DNA of 64,000 bases from Calamus simplicifolius. Taxonomy: Eukaryota > Streptophyta > Magnoliopsida > Arecales > Arecaceae. The notes under the pieces were generated by a model that searched no databases, was not told the origin of the DNA, and was given only the letters and a program-made list of their open reading frames with translations. The stretch is taken from positions 776,696 through 840,695 of the forward strand of contig UESW01004419.1 of the NCBI GenBank assembly GCA_900491605.1, given 5' to 3'. A program made the translations under genes and the position numbers. Below are positions 47,351-58,478 of the stretch, in pieces (position 1 is the first letter of the stretch; every line of letters begins with the position of its first letter).

Positions 47351-47639
47351 AGAGCACATCCTCCAGATGTGTGGCCATAAAAATCAACAGAACACATTGT
47401 ACGATGTGTGGGGCCATACCATAACAGAACACACTCTACGATGTATGTGGCCATAAGAAAATCAACAGAACACATTGTAAGACATGTGGGGCCATACCAT
47501 AACAGAACACACTCTACGGTGTGTGTGGCCATATCATAACAGAACACGTCTACAATGTGTGGGGCCATATCATAACAGAATACATCTTCAGTGTGTGTGC
47601 CATATCATAACAGAACATAGCTACAATATGTGGGGCCAT
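47351..47639. repeat. Tandem repeat of 36-42 bp in element E LTR
   Basis: Eight imperfect units of the form AGAACACAnnnTACgATGTGTGgGGCCAT, joined by ACCATAAC-like spacers. Odd and even units alternate (CACTCTACG against CATTGTACG), which suggests duplication of a two-unit block. Confidence 0.85.
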
Positions 47640-48359
47640 AGTAAAGGAGAACCGCGGCGACCCATATAAATCTATTTAACACTTTCATCACAATTACATC
47701 ATGCATCTGTATCTCACATTACCTCACAGTGGTTTGCACAGTACAAGAAAATGCATATAGTCACCTCAATATAAACATATCATACAGGCAATCACATTTC
47801 TGGCATATACATCAATAAATCATTTCTTACAATATTACCAATCACTATAATCATATAATTTTTCATTTGTAATCCACAGTTCCATGCTACATAGACAATT
47901 CAGATAATTTCTATTTTCTTCTTATTTATAAAAATGCATGCAAACTGTATATACTCAATTTATTAATTAAATAATTATTAAAATTGCATAATAGTCTTAC
48001 TTACCTCCTACGCAAACTCCAAATGATGCACCAACTAATCAGATGTCTGGGCACCTACGGGATCAATGTACATAATTAATTCACTGAAATCTAATTAATA
48101 AAATGACCCTTAAGACCCTACCCAGACTAGTTCACGGGCCCAACTTTGGGCTCGAATATCTCCCACTATACACACCCAATTGGGGAAGTAAAAATACCCC
48201 AAGAAACTAGAATTAACCCAGATTCTAGCCATATAATTTTCTTGCTAATCCTGATCCGTTACAGGGCCCAAAAACTAGCCCCAAAAATGCTCGCAGCACG
48301 GCCCAGAAGGCCCAAACCAGGCCGGCCCAGCCGGCCCATGGCTAAGCTCCTTCCCTGCT

Positions 48360-48430
48360 CCCCTGTTTCGCCCGAAACAGGGGACACTAATCCGGCCGGC
48401 GAAGGCCCCCTGTTTCGCCCGAAACAGGGG
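48360..48430. repeat. Duplicated perfect hairpin in element E LTR
   Basis: CCCCTGTTTCG-CC-CGAAACAGGGG occurs at 48360-48383 and again at 48407-48430, each followed by ACACTAATCCGGCCGG. It is a 47-bp tandem duplication whose units can each fold into an 11-bp stem. Confidence 0.85.
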
Positions 48431-48545
48431 ACACTAATCCGGCCGGTGGCCAGGGCCTTCGCCGGCCTAATCCCGTCCGGTCCGGCCACCGGAGGCCGGG
48501 CCGGAGCCGGCCGCCGCCGGACCAGAGCCGGCCTGCGGCCGGCCT

Positions 48546-48982
48546 CCTTCCCCACTCTCTCTCTCTCAATTTCTCTCCCTCTCTCTCTTTCTCTCCGCGT
48601 GAAATTTACTGCGCCGGCGTCGATTCCGACTAAATTGGGGCCGGTCCGGCCGTCGTTGGCCGGACCAGAGTCGGCCGCCACCGCGGCCGGCCTCCCCTCT
48701 CACTCTCTCTCCTTAATTTTCTCTCTCCCTCTCTTTCTTTCTTTCTGTTCCCGTGCTGTGTGCTCGGTGCCGGCGACACGGCCGGCCACCAAGGCCGGCT
48801 AGACCTCCACCGGACGCACGCCCGACACCGGTGGAGGTCACCGGCCAATCCACAGGCCCTCTCTCTCTCTCAGGCTCTCTTTCTCTCTCTCTCTTCCGGC
48901 TCTTTCTCTCTCTTAGGCTCTCTCTCTCTCTTCCGGCACTTTCTCTCTCTCAGGCTCTCTCTCTCTCTCTCTCTCTCTGAGA
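48546..48982. repeat. CT-rich microsatellite tracts in element E LTR
   Basis: Several (CT)n runs (48553-48595, 48696-48750, 48858-48982) are separated by GC-rich sequence with CCGGCC motifs. Frames through them read Ser/Leu repeats and are not genes. Confidence 0.75.
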
Positions 48983-49189
48983 CAGGGGAACATACCTGAG
49001 AATGAAGCGCGCCAGGATGAAGGAAGGAGTCCTCCTCCTTCACATTTTAATCACCTGCGCGACGCCTCGGATCGGGAGTTCCCGAAGACTAAACGCTTCA
49101 CCTGGAGCGAAGCGTCAGCCAGGAAAACCAACAGTCTAGAACCTGATTCATCTGAACCAAACCTGGTTCATCTGAACCGGGTTACTACA

Positions 49190-51102
49190 CCTTTACCTAC
49201 GATCTTCATGAAAATCGTAGGAAAATCCTTTTCCTACAATTTTTTTTTTGTAATAGCAGGGAAAGGCCTATAAATGCTACCCTTTATTTTAATATATAAA
49301 AACTTTTTTCATCCATCTCCATCATAAGACGCCACCATAACATGGTCATGCAGTAGCAAAAGTAGAATTATCATGATTTTATAAAGGCAAAATTGACTTC
49401 TAACCGAGTTGATGGATGAAATGAATCTTTATGCATCTAAATAAAAAATTTAAAATATTTTTTTTAAAAAAAAGAATTTAAGGTTAATATGTAATTTAAT
49501 TAGATTTTACTGTAATTTTTCATAATAATAAGGACTCAAATATAATACCTTCTTTAAATTTTTAAAAATAAAATTTTAATTTTATTTATTCAAAGCTTTC
49601 ATTCTAAACCTTTCGCCATTTATACTATGCATTTATGCTTTTAAATTTTTTTATTTACAGCACCTAAGTATTTAATATTTTAATGGTGGATTTAAAAAAA
49701 ATCTAAATAAAAATATCCCAAAGGAGGGCCAAATTTCGCGGAGCGGGTCCCACACACCTAGTCGCTTTCCTATTGGTTCTCGTTTCACTCCCCTGCGCCT
49801 CATTGGTGGTTCCGACGTCACGCTGTGGGACCCCCACGTCCAGCGAAACGCCCATCGTGCTAGTAGCTAGCAGCAATCCCTCGTGCTAGTAAGCATCCCT
49901 TTCCATTCTTCTCATAGACGATAATGGCCATCGTGATTCCAAGTTTTAATGAGGGTTTTGCCATACTAAATCTAGAATCAGTTCAAATCAGTGCCCTCTT
50001 CTTCAAATGTGTTCTTGTGCGAAGAATCTCTCACATTCCCTATTTTGAAATTGTTCTTGCTACCTGAGATGGGTAAAGATAGCATTGTACACCACCATTG
50101 GATCGATGACTGGCCTTCTTCTATCAAGCCAAGTGCTATTTTGGATTAGCTAGTGATCATCTTCTTCTTTTTCTTCTTCTTGTTTTTCTCTTTTCTCTTC
50201 TATTCTTTAATGAAACTTTTTTTTTTCTTCTTATTTTTACAACTTTTTTAATCATATCCACTTGAGTTCCTTATCCACTCAAGTCCTTACTAACCTGGAT
50301 ATAGTCTCGATTACATGATATCGTGGGAGTAGGTCTTGATCATAGGTTTGAAATTGACTAATTGTGAAATCAGATGTCAGAGTTTGATTTGATCAATGTA
50401 GATAAATTATAGACTCAGGTTGATTTGTCTTTTAAACGTAAGTATTCAGCAAGTTAAAATAAGTAAACTTGATCATGATTAAAGAACTTTCTAAAATTAT
50501 TTAGATTTAAATTTTATATTTATATAAATATTTAATTAATTACATAAAAAATCCTTAAGTAGATAATTTTATTAAATATTGTATATTGAAAATTCATATG
50601 TTTAGGATTTAGTATAGTTAAAAAATTTATAAAAAATTATTTGAAATATCATTATGCTTGGAATTTGATCTGAAACATTGATTTATACATGACATATATG
50701 CGACAAGATTTATAACACAAAAAAGCTGGATTACTAATTTTATAAATTTTTGCATGTATGTAGTTACCAAAAACTACATCAAATAAATTTGGTAAAGTAC
50801 AATTATCATGATAAATAAAGATAATTTTTCTATAAAATTTAAGTATTTTTATAACTCTAAAATTTAAATCCTAAGCTACTTAAATTATAAATATTAATAT
50901 AATATTTATATTAATATTTTGAAATTAATATTTAATTAAAAGAAAAACTTGAAAATATTAGTTAGAGAAAGAGGGACAGGAAGGGAGAAAGCAAGATGAA
51001 GTAGGGAGAAAAAGAAAAAGGATTTTAAGTCTTTAAAAAAATATTCTTGAAAATAACATTATTATTTAAAATATATTGGCTAAAAAATAATTTAAATTTA
51101 TA
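49190..51102. other. AT-rich spacer
   Basis: No gene was found. A GC-richer patch at about 49728-49870 has two ATTGG boxes and a CACGTC site and looks promoter-like, but no gene follows it. The rest is low-complexity AT sequence with a CT-rich stretch near 50160-50240. Confidence 0.55.
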
Positions 51103-51407
51103 GGGAGTTCAAGCAAGAAAGAGGCCATAAATTGGAGGAGTCGTCGGCTTTCTGTTGCTTCTAGGCATTGCAGTATTGCTTCGGCGCCGAAGGGTCCAGA
51201 AAGCCCAAGCCCATTGAGAGAGGTGAGGATTCTTATCTGATGATTCTTCTGCCTTCTTAATTTCATTTAGTTTTTGCTTATAATGAACTGAAATGATTTC
51301 TTATGGGTTCGCCTTCGAAGGAGACATATTGGGGGCAACCGAGCTGCAAGGTCCGATGGATTATCGATACGTGGATCTTAAAGTTGCAACAAAACATTTC
51401 AATGGTA
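51103..51407 (+). pseudogene. Cysteine-rich receptor-like kinase (CRK) fragment
   Basis: The first part (51103-51222) encodes the end of the extracellular region (GSSSKK), a membrane span (GVVGFLLLLGIAVLL) and an Arg-rich stop-transfer (RRRR). After two frameshifts it reads RKPKPIERG. A GT-AG intron of 98 bp follows (51223-51320). The second exon continues in phase with DILGATELQGPMDYRYVDLK and VATKHFN, the juxtamembrane segment before the kinase glycine loop in CRK/DUF26 kinases. It breaks off at about 51407, so the kinase domain is missing. The preserved intron shows a DNA-level fragment and not a retrocopy. Confidence 0.78.
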
Positions 51408-51545
51408 GAGTCATGCGCTGTCTCGCCTTGTCATGGTTTGGTTGAGGTATCTCGGGCTGGGATGGCATGGCATGGCATGGCATGCCTCGATCGTTTTTGT
51501 CCTCTTCCTCTTTGTCTCGAGCTGGGTCCTGGCTTGGATCCGGAG

Positions 51546-51983
51546 TAGGGGTGGCAATCGTGTTGTGTTGTGTCGTATCCGGATCGTGTCATATTTTGAT
51601 CGGATTGAAAACACATCAACCCAAACACGACCCATTTAAATTTTGTGTTGACGGTCGTGTCATACATGGGTTTATACCAAAAAATAATCAACCCAAACTC
51701 ATTTAATTCATGTCGTGTTCGTGTCGAGTTATCGTATCGTGTCAAAAATTGCCATCCCTACAACCACTAGGGGTGGCAATCGTGTCGTGTTATGTCGTAT
51801 CCGGGTCGTGTCATGTTTTGGTCGGGTTGAAAACACATCAACCCAAACACGACCCATTTAAATTTCGTGTTGACGGGTCGTGTCATACATGGGTTTGTAC
51901 CAAAAAATAGTCAATTCAAACCCATTTAATTTGTATCGTGTTTGTGTCGAGTTATCGTGTCGTGTCAAAAATTGCGACCCCTA
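51546..51983. mobile_element. Dimeric hAT-like MITE with 8-bp target duplication
   Basis: ATCCGGAG flanks the element on both sides (51538-51545, 51984-51991). It starts TAGGGGTGGCAAT and ends ATTGCGACCCCTA. Inside lie two direct copies of a unit of about 215 bp (first ends TTGCCATCCCTA near 51766, second starts AGGGGTGGCAATCG near 51769), each with GTGTCGTGT-rich ends. The 8-bp duplication and terminal repeats indicate a hAT-type non-autonomous element. Frames in it are not genes. Confidence 0.85.
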
Positions 51984-51991
51984 ATCCGGAG

Positions 51992-53485
51992 CCCCAAAGG
52001 AAAGTAGGGAGTGGGTTCACGTGAGAGGGTGGTTATCTACTACCAGCTGAGACCAATCCTTGTAGGCCAGCTGACCCTAGTCAGTCCTCCAAGGTCTTCA
52101 GATTAAAGAAAAGTTGCACACCACGCGGTGGCGGTGTACATACGTGGATCATCACGGTTGCCAATGGATACAACAGCTTCCCGTGAACAGCTTTACTTAA
52201 TTACGTTGGTTAAGCGAAGTGCTGAACGGTGAACAGCTTACTAATTATTCCTCTTAATTGAGAGTGATGGAGCGGAGGAAATGTTTATTATAATAAAATA
52301 TTAAACAACTTTGTATAAGTTTTGTTTTATTGATATTGTGTAAATTTATGATTACTGATCTCTTATATTTAAAAATAATTTGATCATATTATAATTTTTT
52401 TTAGAATAACTTTACTCTATAAACATGAATCAGTGGATTGAGTAATGCATTTTTTCTAATTTTTTTTAATTTAAAGTGATTTCTTGAAGTGATGTCATAA
52501 ATTTCTTTAAAATGGTCAAATATGCTTAATTTAAAATTTTCAAAGAACTAATAAAAGACCGGCAGTTATCCTATAGTATAGCAAATCTCTTATATTTGAT
52601 ATCAAAATGGCTTGTCTTTACCAAATTTAATGGCGTGTCTAAGCTTATGTATCTTACTATCTTTATTTATTTTCCCACAATTTGGCTGCATAATATTCAA
52701 CCATGGAACTAGCCAGAAATGAAACGAAGATGAGGAAGCCAAACGAAAAGGTATTGGGAATTCTACGCTCAAGTGCAAAAATATCTTTTAACCTAGACCA
52801 GACTTACCAATTTGTTACTACATGAGATTTACCTACACGTTAGAGAAAAAGAAGCAAGTTTGATGTTGAATGCAAGAATTAACCCAAGAAGCCTCGGCCC
52901 CTTGGGTTTTTCATTTCTTATGTGAAGAATGGGTGGAGAATTGGACTGCCATAGTTACGTCTGATTTTTTTTTATAGGATTCTTTAAAACTTTGAATACT
53001 TCTTTTTTTTTTTTTTTTACACTTAGTAGCTTGATAAATCTAACTTTTATCTAACCATATATTTAAATAATTTTACCTAGTGAATATAGTGCGCTATCAT
53101 AGCCATAGTTGCCAGAACTGAGTCGAACCAATCGATTGGACCGATTGAACCGGGATTTGAGGATCAAGTCGTCTTGTTCTAATATAAAACTGAATATGTA
53201 AGTAATCCAAAAAATTCGATTAATCCATCTAATTCATTCGTGAATTGATCAATTTAATTTAAATTGAATAGAATCACAATTTTATTATCATATTAATCTT
53301 AATTTTTATTAAAAATTATTTTTTTTAATATAAATATATTTTATATTAAAATAATTGATCACTAGTTTAACCACTAATATGATGATATTGAACTAGCAAC
53401 CCAATGACCCAAGCTTTTTATCCGGGTCAATGTCCGACCGGTCTGACAATTATAATCACAGGATGTGGCCCTTCATCCCATGCAC

Positions 53486-53526
<41 letters not shown>

Positions 53527-54959
53527 TGCCTTATCGACTTTTCCAAACGACTTTTTTGGTGGATGATTTCCCACCACTAGTATTAGCTAAAATTAAAGAA
53601 TAATTTTGTTAATAATATATATAATTTAGATAGTGGTTGTTTATTTTGCATAACTCGCGCGTGAAGAAGGAAGCTTAGCAGCGAAGGCAATGGTCCCATG
53701 CATATGGGAATTAGAAAAATAGTCCCATATTAGCCACCTGCCTCCCATCGTTGTCTTAAGTGTCTAAGTTATTCACGTCTCGTAGCTACCTGAGCCTGAG
53801 GTTACCAGCCAGCTGAATCACGTGCGAATATTGGATCCTACATCATTAATTCTTGCTGCTTCTGTTTCTCTATTGCTATATTTTACTTTTATTTTATAAT
53901 TAAATACAATCTATATATTTTATTTTCTATATAATCCGTAAAAATTTGTAATAATTATCTTAAAATATTAAATTAGAGCCCAATTATGCTTTTTTTTAAT
54001 TATTTTTTTTTAAAAAAAATCGGCCCTCAATTTCATATGTTTAAAAGCATCTTTATATTGTTAGGCATTCCTTAATTTATCTACGGCATTAATTGTAGAA
54101 TTTATTATTAAATTAATATTGCATATATATTTCTAACGAAGAACTATGCATGGATGAGTTAGCTCGCTAAGGGACAACATATATATATATATAGATTGCG
54201 AATCTTTGCCGGAAATTTCAAAAGAACACGAGTTAATTTCGCTGGACCTTTGTCTCCCAAGAAGTGATATTATAAGATATGGATTGGGAAGTCGGGGGCT
54301 GGTGCACGGCAGGTCATATTTTTTCAATGATGGATTAGTTTAGACAGGAAGCCAGACCAGTATAGTCCGATGCATAGCGTTTGTCGATGGGTTTGCTGAC
54401 GATATGGAAACCGACAAGATGGGTTCCTAAGAAATTTGTATTGTTTGGGTGGACCTCCTGCTTCCGCTGACTTGGTGGAACAATCGTGGTCTAAGAATGG
54501 GCCAGCCGTGGGTCTTTTTCCATTGTCAGGGTGGGCCCCATCTTCCGAAGCACTTTGTCCAATGAAAGCAACACGATGGGAAAGCAGAGCTGTCACTTTA
54601 TCCAATTTGCTGGGCCAATTCCGTAAGGAGAAAGTTCTTTTCTCTAAAATATTCTTTTATATTATTTTGGTCGTACTTTATCCAATTTGCTGGGAATTCC
54701 ATGGTTTCTTCTTCGTGAGGTCTCGTATGAATCCCACATGACATCTATCAAATCGATAAGTCTACTTCAAAGTAAAGGACGGTAACACAGAAGGTGGTCC
54801 CATGTAGAATTCCCACGTCGTTGTTTGGATGGTAATTAAAGCTTTGGACACGCCATTGGAAGTCCATTTAATTGGTTCAGCGCATAAGATTGAAAAAGCA
54901 TAAAATTATTAAATCTATGGTTTGTTTGTTATACCTACGGGTTATGTTGTAACGATGAC
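51992..54959. other. Spacer with low-complexity sequence
   Basis: No convincing gene was found. It contains a (CT)17 run at 53489-53523, A/T runs and a MITE candidate at 53105-53455. A 93-codon minus frame at 54324-54605 has no recognised motif. Confidence 0.5.
53105..53455. mobile_element. Possible MITE with degenerate terminal inverted repeats
   Basis: The left end ATAGTTGCCAGAACTGAGTCG and the reverse complement of the right end ATAATTGTCAGACCGGTCGG match at most positions over about 20 bp. The middle is AT-rich. Flanking 9-mers (ATCATAGCC and ATCACAGGA) agree only partly, so the target duplication is unproven. Confidence 0.35.
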
Positions 54960-56139
54960 GTATGTGTGGACGAAGAAAAAATTAATGACGGTAGAATATT
55001 AATTTTTAAAGCTATCGACCATTCATTTGATGGGCAGAAGTCAAGAAATCTTAGCGATATGGAGTATAATACAGCACATTATTACATCCTAATGAACTAT
55101 AGAGAAGTCGATCCATATATTGAGTAAGTGTATACTTCAATGCTAAATTGAAAATTTAAATTTAAATAACAATATACCATAATATTTAATTTCTAACATT
55201 AGTTTTCATCCTTTTCATCCCATAAGGATGTTTTGTGATAGACAACGACAGAAGAATCCCGACATCAGTCAAGTTGCAATTGGGCAGAAATTAGAAACGG
55301 AGTTTGCTTACTGGTTTTATGAATTTGTGAGTAGTATCACTCAATCAATTTCGATAATGGCTATTATTTTTTGAATTAGATGTCAATAGCTTATTAATTT
55401 ATAGGTCAACGGTCCATGGTCCACAACTGATAATATTTTCATTAAATGTCTATCGCAATGGCCATTGAAGACCGTAACAACCTCTACTGGCTATTTTGTA
55501 AATGGGTACAAATTTTAGATTGAACGATTAGCAGCTTCAAGAGGCACGCAGAACTGGGGCGTGTGTGTGAAAGGAGAAAGTGTTGGAGCAAATATGCAGG
55601 ATTATTATGGAAAGTTAGTAGAGGTGGTTGAAGTTGAATATCCCGGTTGGCCTATGAAACGAACCGTATTGTTTCATTGTGATTGGTTCGATCCGATAGT
55701 TCCTATGGGCAAAAGGGTTCATAACGACTACAATTTGGTTGAAGTGAACTATCGACGAAGATTGCAGAAATATAACCCATTCATCCTTGCATCCCAAGCT
55801 CAGCAAGTCTTTTACTGCGGATATCCAAGTTTGCGCAACGACAAGCGAGATTGGTGGGCCGTTTCTAAAATCGTCCCACGTTCAACAATCGTATTAGAGG
55901 AGAGTTCATCAAGTCAATCAGCCGAGTGCCCTGCATTTCAAGAGGATGAGATGGAAATGCATGCAATTGAGGACGACACAAGGGCTCCTGAAACATCACT
56001 TAGAGATCCAAATGGTAATGTCCAAGAAATTGCGGATGCAAATGTTCGGTTTCCTTCCGATGATAATGAAACTGATTCGCAATCCGATACGACATTGGAT
56101 GTTGAACCAACATTTCACGAAACAAATGACACCGATTAA
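54960..56139 (+). pseudogene. CACTA TNPD-type transposase, C-terminal part (DUF4216)
   Basis: Three exon-like pieces. The first (to 55123) reads YNTAHYYILMNYREVDPYI, then a GTAAGT...AG intron (55124-55226). The second (55227-55326) reads MFCDRQRQKNPDIS and FAYWFYEF, followed by an intron (55327-55404). The third (55405-56139) reads VNGPWSTTD, VTTSTGYFVNGY, a TAG at 55516-55518, then the DUF4216 region (DYYGKLVEVVEVEYPG, VLFHCDWFDP, YNPFILASQAQQVFYCGYPS, WWAVSKIVPRS) and an acidic tail to TAA 56139. The family lies in En/Spm transposons. The catalytic domain should lie upstream but is absent. Confidence 0.82.
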
Positions 56140-56243
56140 ACATAGAGGTTTTTTAAAATTTAACTTTTTTTTATAAGTGTTAAATTCTTACATAGTCAAT
56201 CATTAATCGTAATTTAATTGTGTGAATCTTTAGTATTTTCAGT

Positions 56244-57739
56244 ATGACGGGCAGAGGTAGATCTACCGACGACAGATGGAGTGAGCAGAGACGTAGCCCT
56301 GCTACATCAGATCATATGAGCGTCGGAGATGGAGAGTTTGGATCTCCAGCAGAGGCGCAGCCTTCTATCTCTCCAGCAGTATTACCATCCAGCCGATCGG
56401 CACATACCTCCGAGAGTTCTTCCACCATCGGCCGCACTATACTTCGACTTGATGCTCAGAGGATGTAAGTATATACTAATTAAAAATATATGTTTATGTT
56501 TTTAAGTCAATTACTTATAAACATGCATTTTTTTAACAGATTCATTGAGCAGCATCATGTATCCAGCCACATCAGCGCCGTATTTCAGAGGCGTGCAGAT
56601 CCCAGTGGCTATGATTGGCGCCACGTATCTCTAGCCACGAGGGAGTTTTATTTTTCTGAGTTTCAGGTAAACTTATTAAATACAATTTATCAGTGATATA
56701 AAATTTCTTAAACTTAATAAATTCAGAAACTAACTGTTTATTTTAATGCAGAAAAAGTTTACGTGGGATCCTGCCAGCCATGATGCCATTAGGGCAGCAT
56801 GGGAGGCTCTGACGCGACGCCGATACTCCGACATGCTTCATCGTTGGAGGTCATCGGGTCAGCGTCCTGCGCACGTGCCAGAGGGTATTTGGCATGAGTG
56901 GCAGCAGGCCTGGGAGTCTGATGGCTGGCGCAGAAGGTCCGCATCAGCCAGCACGAACCGCCGATCTGAGAAGGGCGGTCCTGGCACGGGTCTCTCCCGC
57001 CATATTTCGGGCTCCATTTCGATTCAGGAGCACAGACGGTGTATGGTAAGAAAACATAAATATTTTAATTACTATTTTAGTTATTTACAAATATTTGTAT
57101 TAATATCATTTTTTTTATTGTTATAGTCTGAGCAGGAGGGCGGAGATCCTGGTGAGTTTCGTCTATTCAGGGTGACACACACCAGGAGGGACGGTTCCTG
57201 GGTCGACACGCGATCACGGAAGGTTGCGGTAAGAAATTAGATTTATGTAGTATCTGTTTAATTTCTAAAATTTTATTTCGAGATATTTATTAACTCATTT
57301 ATTGTTGATTTCATAATTTCAAGACACGAGTCGAGGAGCTTCGCTCCCAGGCATCGCAGGTCGACTTTACTGATGGGGAGACGCCCGTCGAACTCTCAGT
57401 AGAGGAGAGTCAGCATGTGTTTTTGGAGGCTGTTGGTGCCCAGCCACGAGACCGCAGGGTCTATGGTCTGGGCACTAGAGCTTCTACGTATTTTCCCCAT
57501 CATGCCTCCAGCTCACGAGTTCCTGGTGATCTTCCTCCCGAGCGTTTACACGACTTCGCAGATCTATTGCAGAGGAGATTCGCCAGGAGGTCGAGCAGGA
57601 TTTTGAGGATCGTATGCGAGGCCGGGATCAGGAGATTGCAGACATGCGAGATGAGATGCATTATTTGCGGGATATGGTTAGCCGCTTGTCGCAGAGTCTT
57701 CAGCCTCCACAGCCTCCACGTGATCGTCCAGATTCTTGA
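56244..57739 (+). pseudogene. CACTA second gene, TNPA / Transposase_24-like
   Basis: ATG 56244 (MTGRGRSTDDRW). Five exons fit with GT-AG introns: 56244-56464, 56540-56666, 56752-57045, 57127-57228 and 57324-57739. The product has a Ser-rich head, then FTWDPASHDAIRAAWEALTR and RRYSDMLHRWRSSG with PEGIWHEWQQAW, the pattern of the Ptta/En/Spm family. DGSWVDTRSRKVA, a helical region and a C-terminal coiled coil (IRQEVEQDFEDRMRGRDQEI) follow. A one-base frameshift near 57545 precedes the coiled coil, so it is broken as written. Such proteins bind the subterminal repeats, which here begin about 180 bp downstream. Confidence 0.82.
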
Positions 57740-57914
57740 TGTATTTTTCTTTTCTTTTTTTTATGTTGTAAAAACTTCAAAATTTTAATATAAGAATTAT
57801 TTTTGAAAATTTATTATTGTTTGGATTGAGTGAAAAATGTTTCTATCAATATTTAGATTTAGCGAAATTGTATTAACCGTTTTAATTTTTAATCTTTTAT
57901 ATTTTTTAAAAATT

Positions 57915-58478
57915 TACGATGCATTAGCGACTAAAATTGCATCGCTAATATTTTCAAAATATTATTATTAAATATTACGACGCAATGACCTGGCATCGCA
58001 ATAATTTAAAAATAAATTTAATAGCGACGCATTAGCGACTAAAATTGAGTCGCTATTTTATCTTAAAAATTTTTAATAAATATTGCGACGCGATGACCCT
58101 GCGTCGCAATATTTTAAAATAATTTTTATTTGCGACGCATTAGCGACTCAAATTACGTCGCTATTATACCAAAAATATTATTATTAAATATTGCGACGCA
58201 ACTAGATGCGTCGCAATATTACGACGCAATTTAGTGCGTCGTAATATTTAATAATAATTTTTTTGGTTTTAAAAATTAATTTTAAATTTAGCAAGGCATT
58301 TGCATGCGTCGCAGTATTGCGACGCAATGTTGCGTCGCAGAGAGTCGCAATATTGCGATGCAATTGCGACAAATGATTGCGATGATATTTGAGCGACACC
58401 GTCATTGCATCGTAATAACATATTTAGCAATAATTATGATATATTTAGGTATCGTAATATTTTATTTTTCTTGTAACG
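57915..58478. repeat. CACTA subterminal repeats and 3' terminus
   Basis: Repeated units with GCGACGCAT/GCGACTAAAATT and inverted forms such as TTGCGACGCAA and TGCGTCGCAATATT alternate with AT-rich spacers in both orientations. The array ends at TTTTCTTGTAACG. Subterminal repeats of this sort are the binding sites of TNPA-type proteins. Confidence 0.8.

Larger units (their letters stand above)
46827..49189 (-). repeat. Element E 5' LTR
   Basis: On the plus strand it runs from TGTCACGCCCCAG to GGTTACTACA, so the minus strand begins TGTAGTAACCCGG, the style of Tekay-type LTRs. It is about 2363 bp. It contains a 36-42-bp tandem array, a duplicated perfect hairpin and long CT-rich tracts. The outer edge is inferred from the TG...CA ends only. 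Confidence 0.75.
54960..58478 (+). mobile_element. CACTA (En/Spm) element remnant
   Basis: It contains the C-terminal part of a TNPD/TNP2-type transposase gene, a complete-looking second gene of the TNPA/Transposase_24 type, a subterminal repeat region and a degenerate 3' terminus, TTTTCTTGTAACG (58466-58478), against canonical TTTTCTTGTAGTG. The 5' end and the catalytic transposase region are missing. The left edge is approximate. Confidence 0.8.

Noticed and set aside
48146..48999. Frames of up to 218 codons rich in Pro, Arg, Ser and Leu
   Set aside because: They lie in GC-rich and CT-repeat sequence of the element E LTR; no conserved motif.
49728..49870. GC-rich patch with ATTGG boxes as a promoter
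   Set aside because: No gene or exon could be found downstream within 1 kb.
54324..54741. Overlapping frames of about 93-101 codons on opposite strands
   Set aside because: No recognised motif, no splice structure and ordinary spacer composition around it.
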